64,000 bases of DNA from Geodermatophilus marinus (GTDB taxonomy: Bacteria > Actinomycetota > Actinomycetes > Mycobacteriales > Geodermatophilaceae), in the NCBI RefSeq assembly GCF_003428645.1, contig NZ_QVQH01000024.1:1-64000 (forward strand), read 5' to 3'. Within the stretch, counting starts at the first letter, position 1. Each line of letters starts with the position of its first letter. The notes beneath the pieces were generated by a model. That model had not been told where the DNA came from, made no database searches, and saw nothing but the letters and a program-made list of their open reading frames with translations. The translations under genes and the position numbers were made by a program. This document shows positions 10,106 through 18,447 of the stretch, one piece after another.

Positions 10106-10621
10106 ATGGCAGTTGGAGGAAGCGCCGACTACCGAGCTCGCCGGCGGGAAGCCGAACGACAACGTCGGGAACGGACCGCGCGGCGAGGAAGCTCCGACCA
10201 GTCCGCGGGGGCCGACGTGCCGGCGCGCACAGCCTCTGATGGCGGTGCGCGGCGGGCAGCCGCTGAGTCCTGCGCCTGGTGCGGCGGTGCCATCACGCCA
10301 CGGTCTCGAGGGCCCATCCCGAAGTGGTGCTCGGACAGCTGCCGACGGCGCGCATGGGAGCAGGGCCGTGCGGCGGCCTCCGGGCGCTCAGCTGTGGAAG
10401 TGGTCGAGCGCCGAGTCGAGATTCCGACCCCGCTCGCGCCGACGCGTCGGGACTGGGGACCGCTCCTCATCGAGCTGGCCCGCCAACTGGAGGACGGCCG
10501 CGTCTATGACCGTGACCTCGTTGCACTCGCCATGGCGCTGAACACCGTCCTCGATGCCTACAGCCGACGCCCCTACGTCCGGGACCGGAGCCGCACAAGA
10601 GGCTTCCCCCATCTGCGATGA
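10106..10621 (+). CDS. hypothetical protein with a zinc-ribbon-like CxxC...CxxxC
   Basis: From ATG 10106 the 171-residue protein starts with a long basic, charged helix (DYRARRREAERQRRERTARR). A four-cysteine cluster follows: CAWCGGAI and, about 17 residues on, WCSDSCRRRAWEQ, a likely zinc site. The C-terminal part (LLIELARQLEDGRVYDRDLV, then ALAMALNTVLDAY) is helical. Similar proteins occur as uncharacterised actinobacterial genes. A start further upstream at 10043 is possible but less GC-rich. The function is unknown; the metal site suggests nucleic-acid or protein binding. Confidence 0.6.
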   Translation: MAVGGSADYRARRREAERQRRERTARRGSSDQSAGADVPARTASDGGARRAAAESCAWCGGAITPRSRGPIPKWCSDSCRRRAWEQGRAAASGRSAVEVVERRVEIPTPLAPTRRDWGPLLIELARQLEDGRVYDRDLVALAMALNTVLDAYSRRPYVRDRSRTRGFPHLR

Positions 10622-10888
10622 GCGCCCCGGGCCGGGTTTAGCTCTGGAGCCTTCGGCCTGCGCGGCATGCCTTGAACCCTGAGCGCAAGCCGGAGTCTCC
10701 AGTTGTTCTGCAGTGGAGACGACACGGGAAGGACCGGAGCACCAGTCACCGCGGCCGCCAGAGGTCGGGAGCCCGCGTCGCTGGGACTGCGGATGAACAG
10801 GAGACTTCAAGCGCCCTCGATCACGAGGGTCCGTACAGGGACTGCCTTGCCGGAGATAAACCGGAGAAGCAACCGCAGCCTGGCCTCC

Positions 10889-11185
10889 ATGACGGCCGAC
10901 CGCTCCCTGATCGCGCGCTTGGCTGCGCACGAGTCGTGGGCCAACACGGCCGACCCCAGTGCGCGGACGGCGCCGGCACGTCGCGCGCTGCTGGATCGCT
11001 TCGAGCGTCAGGTCGACCCCGACGGCGTGCTGTCACCGGAAGAGCGGGCGCGCCGGGCCGGGCACGCGCGCAAGGCCTACTTCGTTCGCCTCGCGCTGCG
11101 GTCGGCCCAGGCACGGCGGAAAGCGCCCGGCGCCAGCGACGAAGCCGGGCGGTCGAGCAGACCGGACGAGAACCAGCCGGAGTAG
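10889..11185 (+). CDS. hypothetical actinobacterial protein, helical
   Basis: This is 98 residues from ATG 10889 (MTADRSLIARLAAHESWANT). The sequence (RRALLDRFERQVDPDGVLSP, then ARRAGHARKAYFVRLALRSA) is a familiar uncharacterised actinobacterial family, often found near mobile DNA. It is alpha-helical and basic, with no membrane segment or catalytic motif. It follows the zinc-ribbon gene on the same strand with a gap of about 270 bp that shows no gene. Confidence 0.6.
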   Translation: MTADRSLIARLAAHESWANTADPSARTAPARRALLDRFERQVDPDGVLSPEERARRAGHARKAYFVRLALRSAQARRKAPGASDEAGRSSRPDENQPE

Positions 11186-11870
11186 CCAGGCCGCCCTCAT
11201 CGACTCGGACGAGCGGTCCGTCGGAACGCACCGATGATCGCCGAGGAGTATCCGACCGCACGGAGGTCGGAGCGCCCGAGCCCTCCCCCGCGGCTTGCCG
11301 AAGACGGCCCGATCGGGTCTCGTGCGGCAGCGAGCACCATTACCGTGACGGCGGTCGTGGTGGCACGGCAGTGGGACTCTCGCCCGGCTCCAAGGCCCGG
11401 GAACTCGCCCGATAACCCACCCGCTTACGCTCATGCACGACCTGCGGTTTCGCCGCTCTGAACAGCGCTTTCGGGTTCTGCTCCCCGAAAATGCCGGGAG
11501 AACCCATGCGGGTCCAACCGAGCAGGGCCAGGCGTCCGACCAGCGCGGACGACTGAACCGGCGCTCCGCGACAGGGAAGCACGGCGCACCCTCGACGGAC
11601 AACCCGCGTTCTTCAGTAGATCTCGCGTACTCCTCCGGTCGCCTCTCGCGGCGCATGCTCGATCGACGATGACGGCGAGGTGTGGGCCCGAGCGCTGCAG
11701 GCCGCCCCGGCGAGGACTGCCTGGGGAGATGGAGCTCCCGGGTCGCAGCAGAGGTGGCCGGATCGCAACTGTCGTCGCCCCCCTGCTGCGAGGCCCCTCC
11801 ACCCGCATCCCACGGCAACCCTCGGCCGCGCTCCTTGACCCCAGCCAGCGGTCTGACCAAAATTAAGGTC
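11186..11870. other. gene-free stretch with a long repeat copy
   Basis: No gene is convincing. It contains the first copy of a long repeat (11401-about 11660) and, at its right end, the leader of the first toxin-antitoxin pair, which is also duplicated at 16.5 kb. A short frame at 11433 is preserved in part in the other repeat copy, but I do not call it. Confidence 0.5.
11401..11660. repeat. long dispersed repeat, copy 1 (intact)
   Basis: The stretch begins GAACTCGCCCGATAACCCAC and ends near TCTCGCGTACTCCTCC. It matches 12611-12743 followed by 14910-15037 with scattered differences. The second copy is the same block split by an IS21 element. Confidence 0.8.
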
Positions 11871-12146
11871 ATGACGACGCAGTCGCTGGCAGCGGTCAAG
11901 GCGCACTTCAGCCAGGTGATCGACGAGGTCGCCGGCACGCACGAGCGCGTCACCGTCACGAGGAACGGCAGCCCGGTCGCGGTCATCCTCGCCGTCGAGG
12001 ACTACGAGTCCCTGATGGAGACCCTGGAAACTCTGTCCGATCCCCGAGCGCGCTCGGACATCAGGCAGGCAGAGGAATCGATGGCCGCCGGTGAGGTCTA
12101 CGGCGAGGTCGAGGTGCGTGCCGCACTCGCGGCCCGTCGGCGGTGA
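11871..12146 (+). CDS. type II antitoxin, Phd/YefM family (TA locus 1)
   Basis: The 91-residue protein starts MTTQSLAAVKAHFSQVIDEV, the Phd/YefM dimerisation and DNA-binding N terminus. It continues with RVTVTRNGSPVAVILAVEDY and an acidic, helical C-terminal part that would wrap the toxin. Its stop overlaps the toxin GTG by GTGA, so the pair is coupled, and the antitoxin probably autoregulates the operon. A near-identical second copy exists at 16636. Confidence 0.9.
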   Translation: MTTQSLAAVKAHFSQVIDEVAGTHERVTVTRNGSPVAVILAVEDYESLMETLETLSDPRARSDIRQAEESMAAGEVYGEVEVRAALAARRR

Positions 12147-12418
12147 GCGGCCCTCATCGGTACACCGTCGTCCTCTCGGCGGCGGCCAAGCGGGCGATCG
12201 AGCGAGACCTCCCCGAGCGGGTGGCCGTCGCGGTCGTCGACTTCCTCTACGGGCCGCTGGCTGCGGACCCGTACCGCGTCGGGAAGCCGCTGCGCTTCGA
12301 TCTCGAGGGCTACTGGTCCGCGCGACGGGGCCAGTACCGCGTCATCTACTCGATCCACGACGACGAGGTCCTGGTCAGGGTCGTGCGCATCTCGCACCGC
12401 GCCGACGTCTACAGCTGA
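12143..12418 (+). CDS. type II toxin, RelE/ParE superfamily (TA locus 1)
   Basis: The 91-residue protein (GTG start) shows the compact RelE fold pattern: VVLSAAAKRAIERDLPERVA, DPYRVGKPLRFDLEGYWSAR and the C-terminal RGQYRVIYSIHDDEVLVRVV with HRADVY at the end. The Arg/Tyr/His-rich C terminus is where RelE-type mRNA interferases hold their active site. It is translationally coupled to the upstream antitoxin. Full length suggests it is functional, unlike the frameshifted copy at 16.9 kb. Confidence 0.9.
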   Translation: MSGPHRYTVVLSAAAKRAIERDLPERVAVAVVDFLYGPLAADPYRVGKPLRFDLEGYWSARRGQYRVIYSIHDDEVLVRVVRISHRADVYS

Positions 12419-12610
12419 CCGGCATCTCCGTGCCAGCACCGGGCATGCGCGGAAGCACTGTGTCCCTCCTCGGACGCAGCAGCGAGACCCGTGGCCGGTG
12501 CCCCTCTCTCCGTGCCCCGAACCATACGGGTGGGTGGCCGGCTCGACGGCCGGGCGAGGATCGGGGCCGGGAAGGCACGGGACGGGCATCTGCGCGGACT
12601 CCGGGCGAGA
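12419..12610. other. downstream flank of TA locus 1, duplicated at 17.2 kb
   Basis: No gene. The sequence after the toxin resembles the flank after the second toxin copy (about 17189-17330), so the duplicated unit extends beyond the genes. Confidence 0.5.
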
Positions 12611-12743
12611 GAACTCGCCCGATAACCCACCCGCTTTCGCTCATCCCCGACCTGCAGTTCTGCCGCTCTGAACAGCGGTTTCGTGTGTCACACCCCGAAG
12701 ATGCCGGGAGAACCCATGCGGGTCCAACCGAGCAGGGCCAAGC
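12611..12743. repeat. long dispersed repeat, copy 2, left part
   Basis: It matches 11401 onward (GAACTCGCCCGATAACCCAC, later CCGGGAGAACCCATGCGGGT) and stops at GGGCCAAGC, where the IS21 element begins. The repeat resumes at 14910. Confidence 0.8.
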
Positions 12744-12803
12744 GTGTCAACGACGCTCGAAAGTTGACCCCCTAGCGACGGCCGAAAGTTGACCCCCTGC
12801 TGG

Positions 12804-13577
12804 TCATGCGTCTTCGGTGGCGGCCGCGGAGCGGCCGAGGTCTCGGTCTTTGAGCCGGTAGCTGTCGCCCTTGAGGGAGATGACCTCGGCGTGGTGGACC
12901 AGCCGGTCGATCATGGCGGCGGCGACGACCTCGTCGCCGAAGACCTCGCCCCAGCGGCCGAAGGGCTTGTTGCTGGTCACGATCAGGGAGGCCCGCTCGT
13001 AGCGGCTGGAGACGAGCTGGAAGAACAGGTTGGCGGCCTCGGGCTCGAAGGGCACGTAGCCGACCTCGTCGACGACCAGCAGCGGGTAGCGGCCCAGCCG
13101 GCGCAGTTCCTGCTGCAGGACTCCGGCGTGGTGGGCCTCGGCCAGGCGGGTGACCCACTCGGTGGCGGTGGCGAACAGCACCCGGTGCCCGGCCTGGCAG
13201 GCCCGGATGGCCAGGCCGGTGGCCAGGTGGGTCTTGCCGGTGCCGGGCGGGCCGAGGAGCAGCACGTTCTCCTTCGCGGTGACGAAGTCCAGGGTGCCCA
13301 GGTGCGCGATCAGGTCCCGTTTGAGGCCGCGGGCGTGGTCGAAGTCGAACTCCTCCAGGCTCTTGCGGGCCGGGAACCGGGCGGCGCGGATGCGGCCCTC
13401 GCCGCCGTGGGACTCCCGCGCGGCGACCTCCCGCTGCAGGCAGGCGATGAGGAACTCCTCGTGCGACCAGGACTGCTCGCGAGCCCGTTCGGCCAGCCGC
13501 GGCACCGCCTCCCGCAGGGTCGGTGCCTTCAGCGCCCGGGTCAGGAACGCCACCTCGGCGGCCAGGTCCCGGCTCAT
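12804..13577 (-). CDS. istB: IstB-like AAA+ helper ATPase
   Basis: The 257-residue protein has a Walker A GPPGTGKTH and Walker B LLVVDEVGYV, then SLIVTSNKPFGRWGEVFGDE (sensor region) and AAAMIDRLVHHAEVISLKGD, the IstB pattern. It is the AAA+ regulator that helps IstA select and use target DNA. The ATG at 13577 overlaps the istA stop (ATGA). The C terminus ends SYRLKDRDLG, then a short tail. The frame is intact. Confidence 0.93.
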   Translation of the reverse strand: MSRDLAAEVAFLTRALKAPTLREAVPRLAERAREQSWSHEEFLIACLQREVAARESHGGEGRIRAARFPARKSLEEFDFDHARGLKRDLIAHLGTLDFVTAKENVLLLGPPGTGKTHLATGLAIRACQAGHRVLFATATEWVTRLAEAHHAGVLQQELRRLGRYPLLVVDEVGYVPFEPEAANLFFQLVSSRYERASLIVTSNKPFGRWGEVFGDEVVAAAMIDRLVHHAEVISLKGDSYRLKDRDLGRSAAATEDA

Positions 13578-14815
13578 GCCACGCCTCCGTCGGTGAGCCC
13601 GAGCGCGGCGTCGTAGTCGCTCAGCGGCCGGATCTCGACTTCCTCGGTGGCCGGGGCCGGGCGGAGCAGCCCGATCCGGGCGGCGCGCAACGCCTTGGCG
13701 GCGGTGATGTGCTCGGCGGCCGAGATCGTCTGGTGCCGGGCCCAGATCCGCTCGTGGTCGGCCACGACCCGCCCGTCGCAGAGCACCCGCACCCGGTGCA
13801 GGTCGGCGAGCACCTCGACCCGGCGGCCGATCACCGCCGGATGGACCGAGTAGTCGTTGCCGTCCAGGCGCACGTAGTGGTCCCGGGCCAGCCGCGTGCT
13901 GCTGCGCCAGCCGGTGGCCGGGGCGACCGGCGGCAGGGTGAGCATCCGCTCCAGATCGGCGGCGATCCGCTCGGTCGGCGCGCATCCCAGCGCCCGCCGG
14001 GGACGGGTGTTCACCAGCGCCAGCCAGGCGGCCAGTTGGGCGTTGAAGTCCGCCGGGCCGGTGAACGTCCTCCCGGGCAGGAACGAGCGCTCCAGGTAGT
14101 CGTGCAGCCGCTCGACCAGACCCTTGGCCTCGGGATCGGCCGGCCGGCAGATCAGCACCTTCGCCGCCAGCGTGCCGCGGAAGGCCTGGCAGTCGGCGGT
14201 GAGCTCGCTGCGCCCGCCGCGCCAGCGGCCGACCGCGCCCTCGCCGTCCCAGACCAGCGCCCGCGGCACCGCTCCGAGCGCGGCGAGCAGCTGCCACCAG
14301 CCGGCGAACAGGTCCTCGGCGGTGCGCGAGGGGATCAGGACCCCGGCGGCCCAGCGGGAGTAGCCGCAGACCATCGTCAGCACCGGCAGCTGCTTGGCGG
14401 TGCGGTGCTGACCGGAGCCGACCGGCAGCGTGATCGGCGGGAACCACAGGTCGCACTGGGCGATCTCGCCGGCCACATAGGCGGTGCGAGACGCCGGATC
14501 CGGGGGCAGATACACCGGCCGTAGCTCGGCGACCCGCTTCTTCAGCACCGTCATCGACCGGGTCCAGCCGATCCGCTCGGCGATCACCGTGGCCGGCATC
14601 GTCGGGAACGCCTGCAGCAGCTCCCGGATCCGCGGCTCGACCTCGTCGACGATCGAGGTCTGCCCGACCCGCTCGTACTTCGGTGGCCGGTCGGCCCGCA
14701 ACGCGGACCGCACGGTGTTCCGCGAGACGCCCAGCACCCGGGCGATCTGCTTGATCGGGATGCCCTCGGCCCGATGCAGCCGGCGGATCTCCGCCCAGTC
14801 CTCCACGGACAACAC
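13574..14815 (-). CDS. istA: IS21-family transposase IstA
   Basis: The 413-residue protein has an N-terminal HTH (IKQIARVLGVSRNTVRSALR), a DDE integrase core with AQCDLWFPPITLPV, then LVWDGEGAVGR and the ADPEAKGLVERLHDYLERSF segment supplying the third acidic residue, and the IS21 C-terminal DNA-binding region (YSVHPAVIGRRVEVLADLHR). It is the DNA strand-transfer enzyme. It precedes istB in the same operon. The frame looks intact, so the element may be mobile. Confidence 0.93.
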   Translation of the reverse strand: MLSVEDWAEIRRLHRAEGIPIKQIARVLGVSRNTVRSALRADRPPKYERVGQTSIVDEVEPRIRELLQAFPTMPATVIAERIGWTRSMTVLKKRVAELRPVYLPPDPASRTAYVAGEIAQCDLWFPPITLPVGSGQHRTAKQLPVLTMVCGYSRWAAGVLIPSRTAEDLFAGWWQLLAALGAVPRALVWDGEGAVGRWRGGRSELTADCQAFRGTLAAKVLICRPADPEAKGLVERLHDYLERSFLPGRTFTGPADFNAQLAAWLALVNTRPRRALGCAPTERIAADLERMLTLPPVAPATGWRSSTRLARDHYVRLDGNDYSVHPAVIGRRVEVLADLHRVRVLCDGRVVADHERIWARHQTISAAEHITAAKALRAARIGLLRPAPATEEVEIRPLSDYDAALGLTDGGVA

Positions 14816-14909
14816 CTCGTCCCTCCCCGGCTCGGCTCGAGCCAGGGTCTCGGGAGGGGGTCAGTTTTCGAGTGTCGCGAGGGGGTCAGTTTTCAGGCGC
14901 CGTCGACAC

Positions 14910-15037
14910 AAGCGTCCTACCAGCGCGGACGGGTGATCCGGCCGCTCCACAACAGGAGAGCACGGCGCACACTCGACGGACAACCCGCGTACTTCAGTAG
15001 TTCTCGCGTACTCCTCCAGTCGCCCTTCCTGCTACCC
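14910..15037. repeat. long dispersed repeat, copy 2, right part
   Basis: It continues the repeat after the IS21 insertion: AGCGTCCTACCAGCGCGGAC, later ACCCGCGTACTTCAGTAG, matching 11530-11655. Confidence 0.8.
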
Positions 15038-15238
15038 GGGGCCGCTCACGAGGCATCGCGGCTGATCGAGCTCTACAGCCGGAGCGTCCGCTCCTCCGCT
15101 GGCAGGCTGGCACCGCCGCGAGCCGGTGCCCGACGAGCTCCCCCGGCGCGCGATCGCCACGTCACCGGCCGAGCCGGCCGGAGCCACTGAGCACTCACCG
15201 TCGGCACACGGCTACGCGGCAGGCGTCGGGGGCGGCCG

Positions 15239-15634
15239 GTGGCTGGGCCCCGGTCTCTGCGGGTGCTCCTCGGTCCGCGCCGAGTCAGCCGGGTCCGCGG
15301 CGGCATGGGTGCAGGCGCCCGCGCCGCGGCCCTCGCCCGGCTCGAGCCCCGCCCCGGCGGGCCCTCCCTGCTGGCCGTCGCCTCGGGTCCCTACATCGGC
15401 GAGGGCTTCGACTGCCCTGCGTTGGGCACCCTCTTCCTCGCGGCCCCGGTCGCCTTCAAGGGTCGTGTGGTCCAGTACGCCGGACGGATCCTGCGCCCCC
15501 ACCCCGGCAAGACCACCGCCGAGGTGCACGACTACCACGACGTCGCCACCGGCGTCCTCGCCTCGTCCCTGGCCAAGCGCGCTCCCGGCTGCACCAGCCT
15601 CGGATTCGCTGACCCACGCCGGCTGACCCAGTGA
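15239..15634 (+). pseudogene. C-terminal fragment of an SF2 DEAD/DEAH helicase
   Basis: Homology is clear from about 15283. It covers the helicase C-terminal domain: SLLAVASGPYIGEGFDCPAL (motif V region), TLFLAAPVAFKG, VVQYAGRILRPHPGK (motif VI with the arginine finger), VHDYHDV and the LAKRAPGCTSLGF ending. The whole N-terminal half with Walker A and DEAH is absent, so this is a remnant of a larger restriction- or repair-type helicase, probably truncated by the repeat and IS events to its left. Confidence 0.75.
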
Positions 15635-15762
15635 GAAGGCCGGCTCACCGGCCCGCCGACCGTCGGTGGGGCGCGGACGCCGGAAGCCCGGGCCGTACCG
15701 TACTCCCACGGCCGAGGGAGCAGGAACACCGGGAAACAACGTGAGCGTTATATGGTGGGCTC

Positions 15763-16122
15763 GTGTGGGAGGTGGTGCTCCTCGACGAGGTCAGCGACTG
15801 GTTCCTGGCCCTGGACAGGCCCACCGCCAACCTCGTCGCCGCGGCCATCGATCTCCTGGCCGACGAGGGACCGTCGCTCGGCCGGCCCCTCGTCGACCGG
15901 GTGAAGGGCAGCTCTCGCCACAACATGAAGGAACTGCGGCCGGGCTCACGTGGACGGAGCGAAGTACGGATCCTGTTCGTCTTCGACCCGGGGCGACAGG
16001 CAGTCCTCCTCGTCGCCGGAGACAAAGCCGGTCGGTGGAGCGACTGGTACCGCAGCAACATCCCCGTCGCGGAAGCTCGCTACGACGAGTGGCTCCGTGG
16101 CGAACGAGCGGAGGAGACCTGA
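15763..16122 (+). CDS. higB: HigB-like toxin (phage Gp49-like/RelE superfamily)
   Basis: The 119-residue protein from GTG 15763 reads WEVVLLDEVSDWFLALDRPT, then a GRPLVDRVKGSSRHNMKELR core and SEVRILFVFDPGRQAVLLVA, the Gp49-like DUF891 pattern of HigB toxins. DKAGRWSDWYRSNIPVAEAR follows. The toxin precedes the antitoxin, the inverted order usual for HigBA. The HTH antitoxin begins 2 nt after its stop. Confidence 0.88.
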   Translation: MWEVVLLDEVSDWFLALDRPTANLVAAAIDLLADEGPSLGRPLVDRVKGSSRHNMKELRPGSRGRSEVRILFVFDPGRQAVLLVAGDKAGRWSDWYRSNIPVAEARYDEWLRGERAEET

Positions 16123-16123
16123 C

Positions 16124-16441
16124 GTGGCACGGCAGTGGAGGGACGTCCGCACGGACGGCGTGAACAGCGGCCTAGTGGACGAGCAGCGCGTCGAGCAGGA
16201 GCGGCGGAAGCTCGCCGACGCCGTCCAGGCCCAGCGATTGGCCGACATCCGCAAGGCACACGCCCTCAACCAGCGAGCCCTCGCCGACCGGATGAACGTG
16301 AGCCAGGCGCGCATCAGCAAGATCGAGCACGGGGCACTCATCCACACCGAACTCGGCACGCTCGAGTCCTACGTCGAGGCTCTCGGCGGCAGGCTCCGCG
16401 TCGTCGCCGAGTTCGACGACCAGACCATCGCACTGCACTGA
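16124..16441 (+). CDS. higA: HigA-like XRE antitoxin
   Basis: The 105-residue protein from GTG 16124 is preceded by GGAGGA at proper spacing inside the end of the toxin gene. A cro/C1-type HTH is clear (LADIRKAHALNQRALADRMN, then VSQARISKIEHGALIHTELG), followed by LESYVEALGGRLRVVAEFDD. It neutralises the HigB toxin and should repress the operon. Confidence 0.88.
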   Translation: MARQWRDVRTDGVNSGLVDEQRVEQERRKLADAVQAQRLADIRKAHALNQRALADRMNVSQARISKIEHGALIHTELGTLESYVEALGGRLRVVAEFDDQTIALH

Positions 16442-16635
16442 TCACAGCCCGCCGCGCCCACGGAACAGCGTCTTGCCACATGCGGCGGGCGCCGAAGTCC
16501 ATCGCCGGGGTGCACGGTCGACAGCGCTCCGCACGACGACGCAGCGATGACTGCGAGGCCCCCCCACCCGCATCCCGCAGCAACCCCCGGCGCGCTCCTC
16601 GACCCCAGCCCGGCCGGCTGACCAGGATCGAGGTC

Positions 16636-16911
16636 ATGGCGACGCAGTCGCTGGCAGCGGTCAAGGCGCACTTCAGCGAGGTGATCGACGAGGTCGCCGG
16701 CACCCACGAGCGCGTCACCGTCACGAGGAACGTCAGCCCGGTCGCGGTCATCCTCGCCGTCGAGGACTACGAGTCCCTGGTGGAGACCCTGGAGGTCCTC
16801 CCCGATCCTCGAGCCCGCTCGAACATCAGGCAGGCCGAGGAGACGATGGCCGCCGGTGACGTCTACGGCGAGGTCGAGGTGCGCGCCGCCCTCGCGGCCC
16901 GTCGGCGGTGA
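16636..16911 (+). CDS. type II antitoxin, Phd/YefM family (TA locus 2, duplicate)
   Basis: The 91-residue protein is nearly identical to the antitoxin of locus 1 (MATQSLAAVKAHFSEVIDEV), with a handful of substitutions such as NVSPVAV for NGSPVAV. The leader upstream is also duplicated. The frame is intact and overlaps the next gene by GTGA. Its partner toxin is frameshifted, so it may now act only on the locus 1 toxin or operator. Confidence 0.9.
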   Translation: MATQSLAAVKAHFSEVIDEVAGTHERVTVTRNVSPVAVILAVEDYESLVETLEVLPDPRARSNIRQAEETMAAGDVYGEVEVRAALAARRR

Positions 16912-17188
16912 GCGGCCCTCGTCGCCACACCGTCGTCCTCTCGGCAGCGGCGAAGCGTGCCATCGAGCGAGACCTCCCCGAGCCGGTGGCCGTCGCGGTC
17001 GTCGACTTCCTCTTCGGGCCGCCGGCTGCGGACCCGTACCGCGTCGGGAGGCCGCTGCGCTCCGATCTCGAGGGCTACTGGGCTGCGCTGCGCGGCGGGG
17101 CCAGTACCGCGTCATCTACTCGATCCACGACGACGAGGTTCTCGTCAGGGTCGTGCGCATCTCGCACCGCGCCGACGTCTACGGCTGA
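16908..17188 (+). pseudogene. RelE/ParE-type toxin, frameshifted (TA locus 2)
   Basis: The first two thirds match the locus 1 toxin (VVLSAAAKRAIERDLPEPVA, DPYRVGRPLRSDLEGYW). At about 17082-17104 this copy has 23 nt where locus 1 has 18, a net +5, which shifts the frame. The real C terminus (GQYRVIYSIHDDEVLVRVV with HRADVYG) is still readable in another frame up to 17188. The catalytic C-terminal region is therefore lost from the main product. Confidence 0.85.
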
Positions 17189-17333
17189 CCGGTAGCTCCG
17201 TGCCGGCACCGGCTCGTGCAGAAGCGCTGCACTCTCCTCGGACACGGCAGGGAGGCCAGGGGCCGGTGTCCCCTCTCCACTCCCCCACCGAACGATGGAC
17301 GGCCGGCTCGACGGCGGGGCCGGCCGGGCCGGA

Positions 17334-18269
17334 TCACGCGGGCGGAACCGTCTGACCGTGGAACAGCAGGGACGTGCCGACGTTCGCCGAGACGCCGACG
17401 AGGGCGCCGCCGGCACCCCCGGCCGCAGCCACCTCGACCGTCCCCGCCACCGTGACGTTCGCAGCGGTGATCAGGACCCCACCCACGGTGTACAGCAGCC
17501 GCCGACCCCGGAGCGACCTCCACCAACCACGACGCCCGACCGGTGTGCCCGGGTCCTGCCGGGTGACCACCGGGTCGGGTTGGTCCAGGTGAGCCAGGGC
17601 GGCAGCAGAGCCGCCGCACAGCACGGCCCGGACCGCCCGGACGCGGTCCAGGATCGAGTCGGGCGTGATCTCCGTCGAGGGGGCCGGCGCGAGGCGCTGG
17701 ATGGCCCATGCCTCGTCGATGAGCGCCTGCGCGCTCTCCTGCGGCAGCCCGGCCAGCACGAGAAGACGCACCTCTGCCCGGCGGTACGGCTCGCTGTCCC
17801 AGTGATCCGGCGTTCCGGTGACGTTCCCGACGTGCTCGCGCAGGTCGGAGAGCACGGTCCGGTCCGCGAGCAGCGCGCCGAGCCCCTCGCAGGCCAACCG
17901 GGCCGCGGTGGCCCGCATCTCGACAGCAGCCGCGAAGTCGCCGGGTGCGCGCTCCTCCGCCGCTGCGAGCAGGTGCTCCACCCGGCGGTAGCGGTCAGCC
18001 AGGACCGCGACCCCCGTCCGCGGCGGCTCACCCGGCGCATCGGGGGACGGTGATCCCGCTGCCGGCGCCAACGCGGCAACTGCTCGGTCCACGCGTTCGA
18101 CGTCGAGGCGCAGTCGGCGGACCTCCGTCAGCACGTCCTCGATGGAGTCGCCCGGCGGGCCGGCGGTCGCTGCACCGCCGCGCGGTGCCGCCCTGTCCGG
18201 CTCGCCCGAGGACTCCTGGTCGGCGATGTCGACCGACGCCTGCGGGGGCATGTCTGCAGATCCGGGCAC
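17334..18269 (-). CDS. hypothetical protein with helical domain and C-terminal hydrophobic segment
   Basis: The 311-residue protein is not recognised. It opens with a Pro/Ala/Gly-rich, probably unstructured stretch, then a coiled segment (IEDVLTEVRRLRLDVERVDR), a helical middle (RYRRVEHLLAAAEERAPGDF) and a C-terminal GRRLLYTVGGVLITAANVTV segment. That last part may be one or two membrane passes or a glycine-rich hydrophobic tail, ending LLFHGQTVPPA. It stands alone between the TA region and the reductase gene. Confidence 0.6.
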   Translation of the reverse strand: MPGSADMPPQASVDIADQESSGEPDRAAPRGGAATAGPPGDSIEDVLTEVRRLRLDVERVDRAVAALAPAAGSPSPDAPGEPPRTGVAVLADRYRRVEHLLAAAEERAPGDFAAAVEMRATAARLACEGLGALLADRTVLSDLREHVGNVTGTPDHWDSEPYRRAEVRLLVLAGLPQESAQALIDEAWAIQRLAPAPSTEITPDSILDRVRAVRAVLCGGSAAALAHLDQPDPVVTRQDPGTPVGRRGWWRSLRGRRLLYTVGGVLITAANVTVAGTVEVAAAGGAGGALVGVSANVGTSLLFHGQTVPPA

Positions 18270-18447
18270 GCCCCGATGTGAGCACGTCCTGCGTCACCGG
18301 ACCGTCACGACCGTCACCGCTGCTCCCTCGGGACCCCTGCTCCGGTCCTGGCCCTCGACGCCCCCGGTCCGCCGGCGCACCGCTGAGTTCGCCGGCACCC
18401 GCCGGTCCAACCCTCGCAGGAGACCGCCACCTCACCGGGAGCAGGGC

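Larger units (their letters stand above)
12744..14909 (-). mobile_element. IS21-family element, apparently intact
   Basis: The ends are GTGTCAACGACGC at 12744 and the complement GTGTCGACGGCGC at 14909. Internal terminal repeats GAAAGTTGACCCCC (left, twice) and GGGGGTCAGTTTTC (right, twice) are typical of IS21. The 4-bp AAGC flanks both sides (12740-12743, 14910-14913). It carries overlapping istA and istB on the minus strand and interrupts a long repeat. Confidence 0.88.

Noticed and set aside
11433-11672. Short plus-strand frame in repeat copy 1
   Set aside because: A related peptide occurs in copy 2, but this follows from DNA repeat identity; there is no ribosome site or known family.
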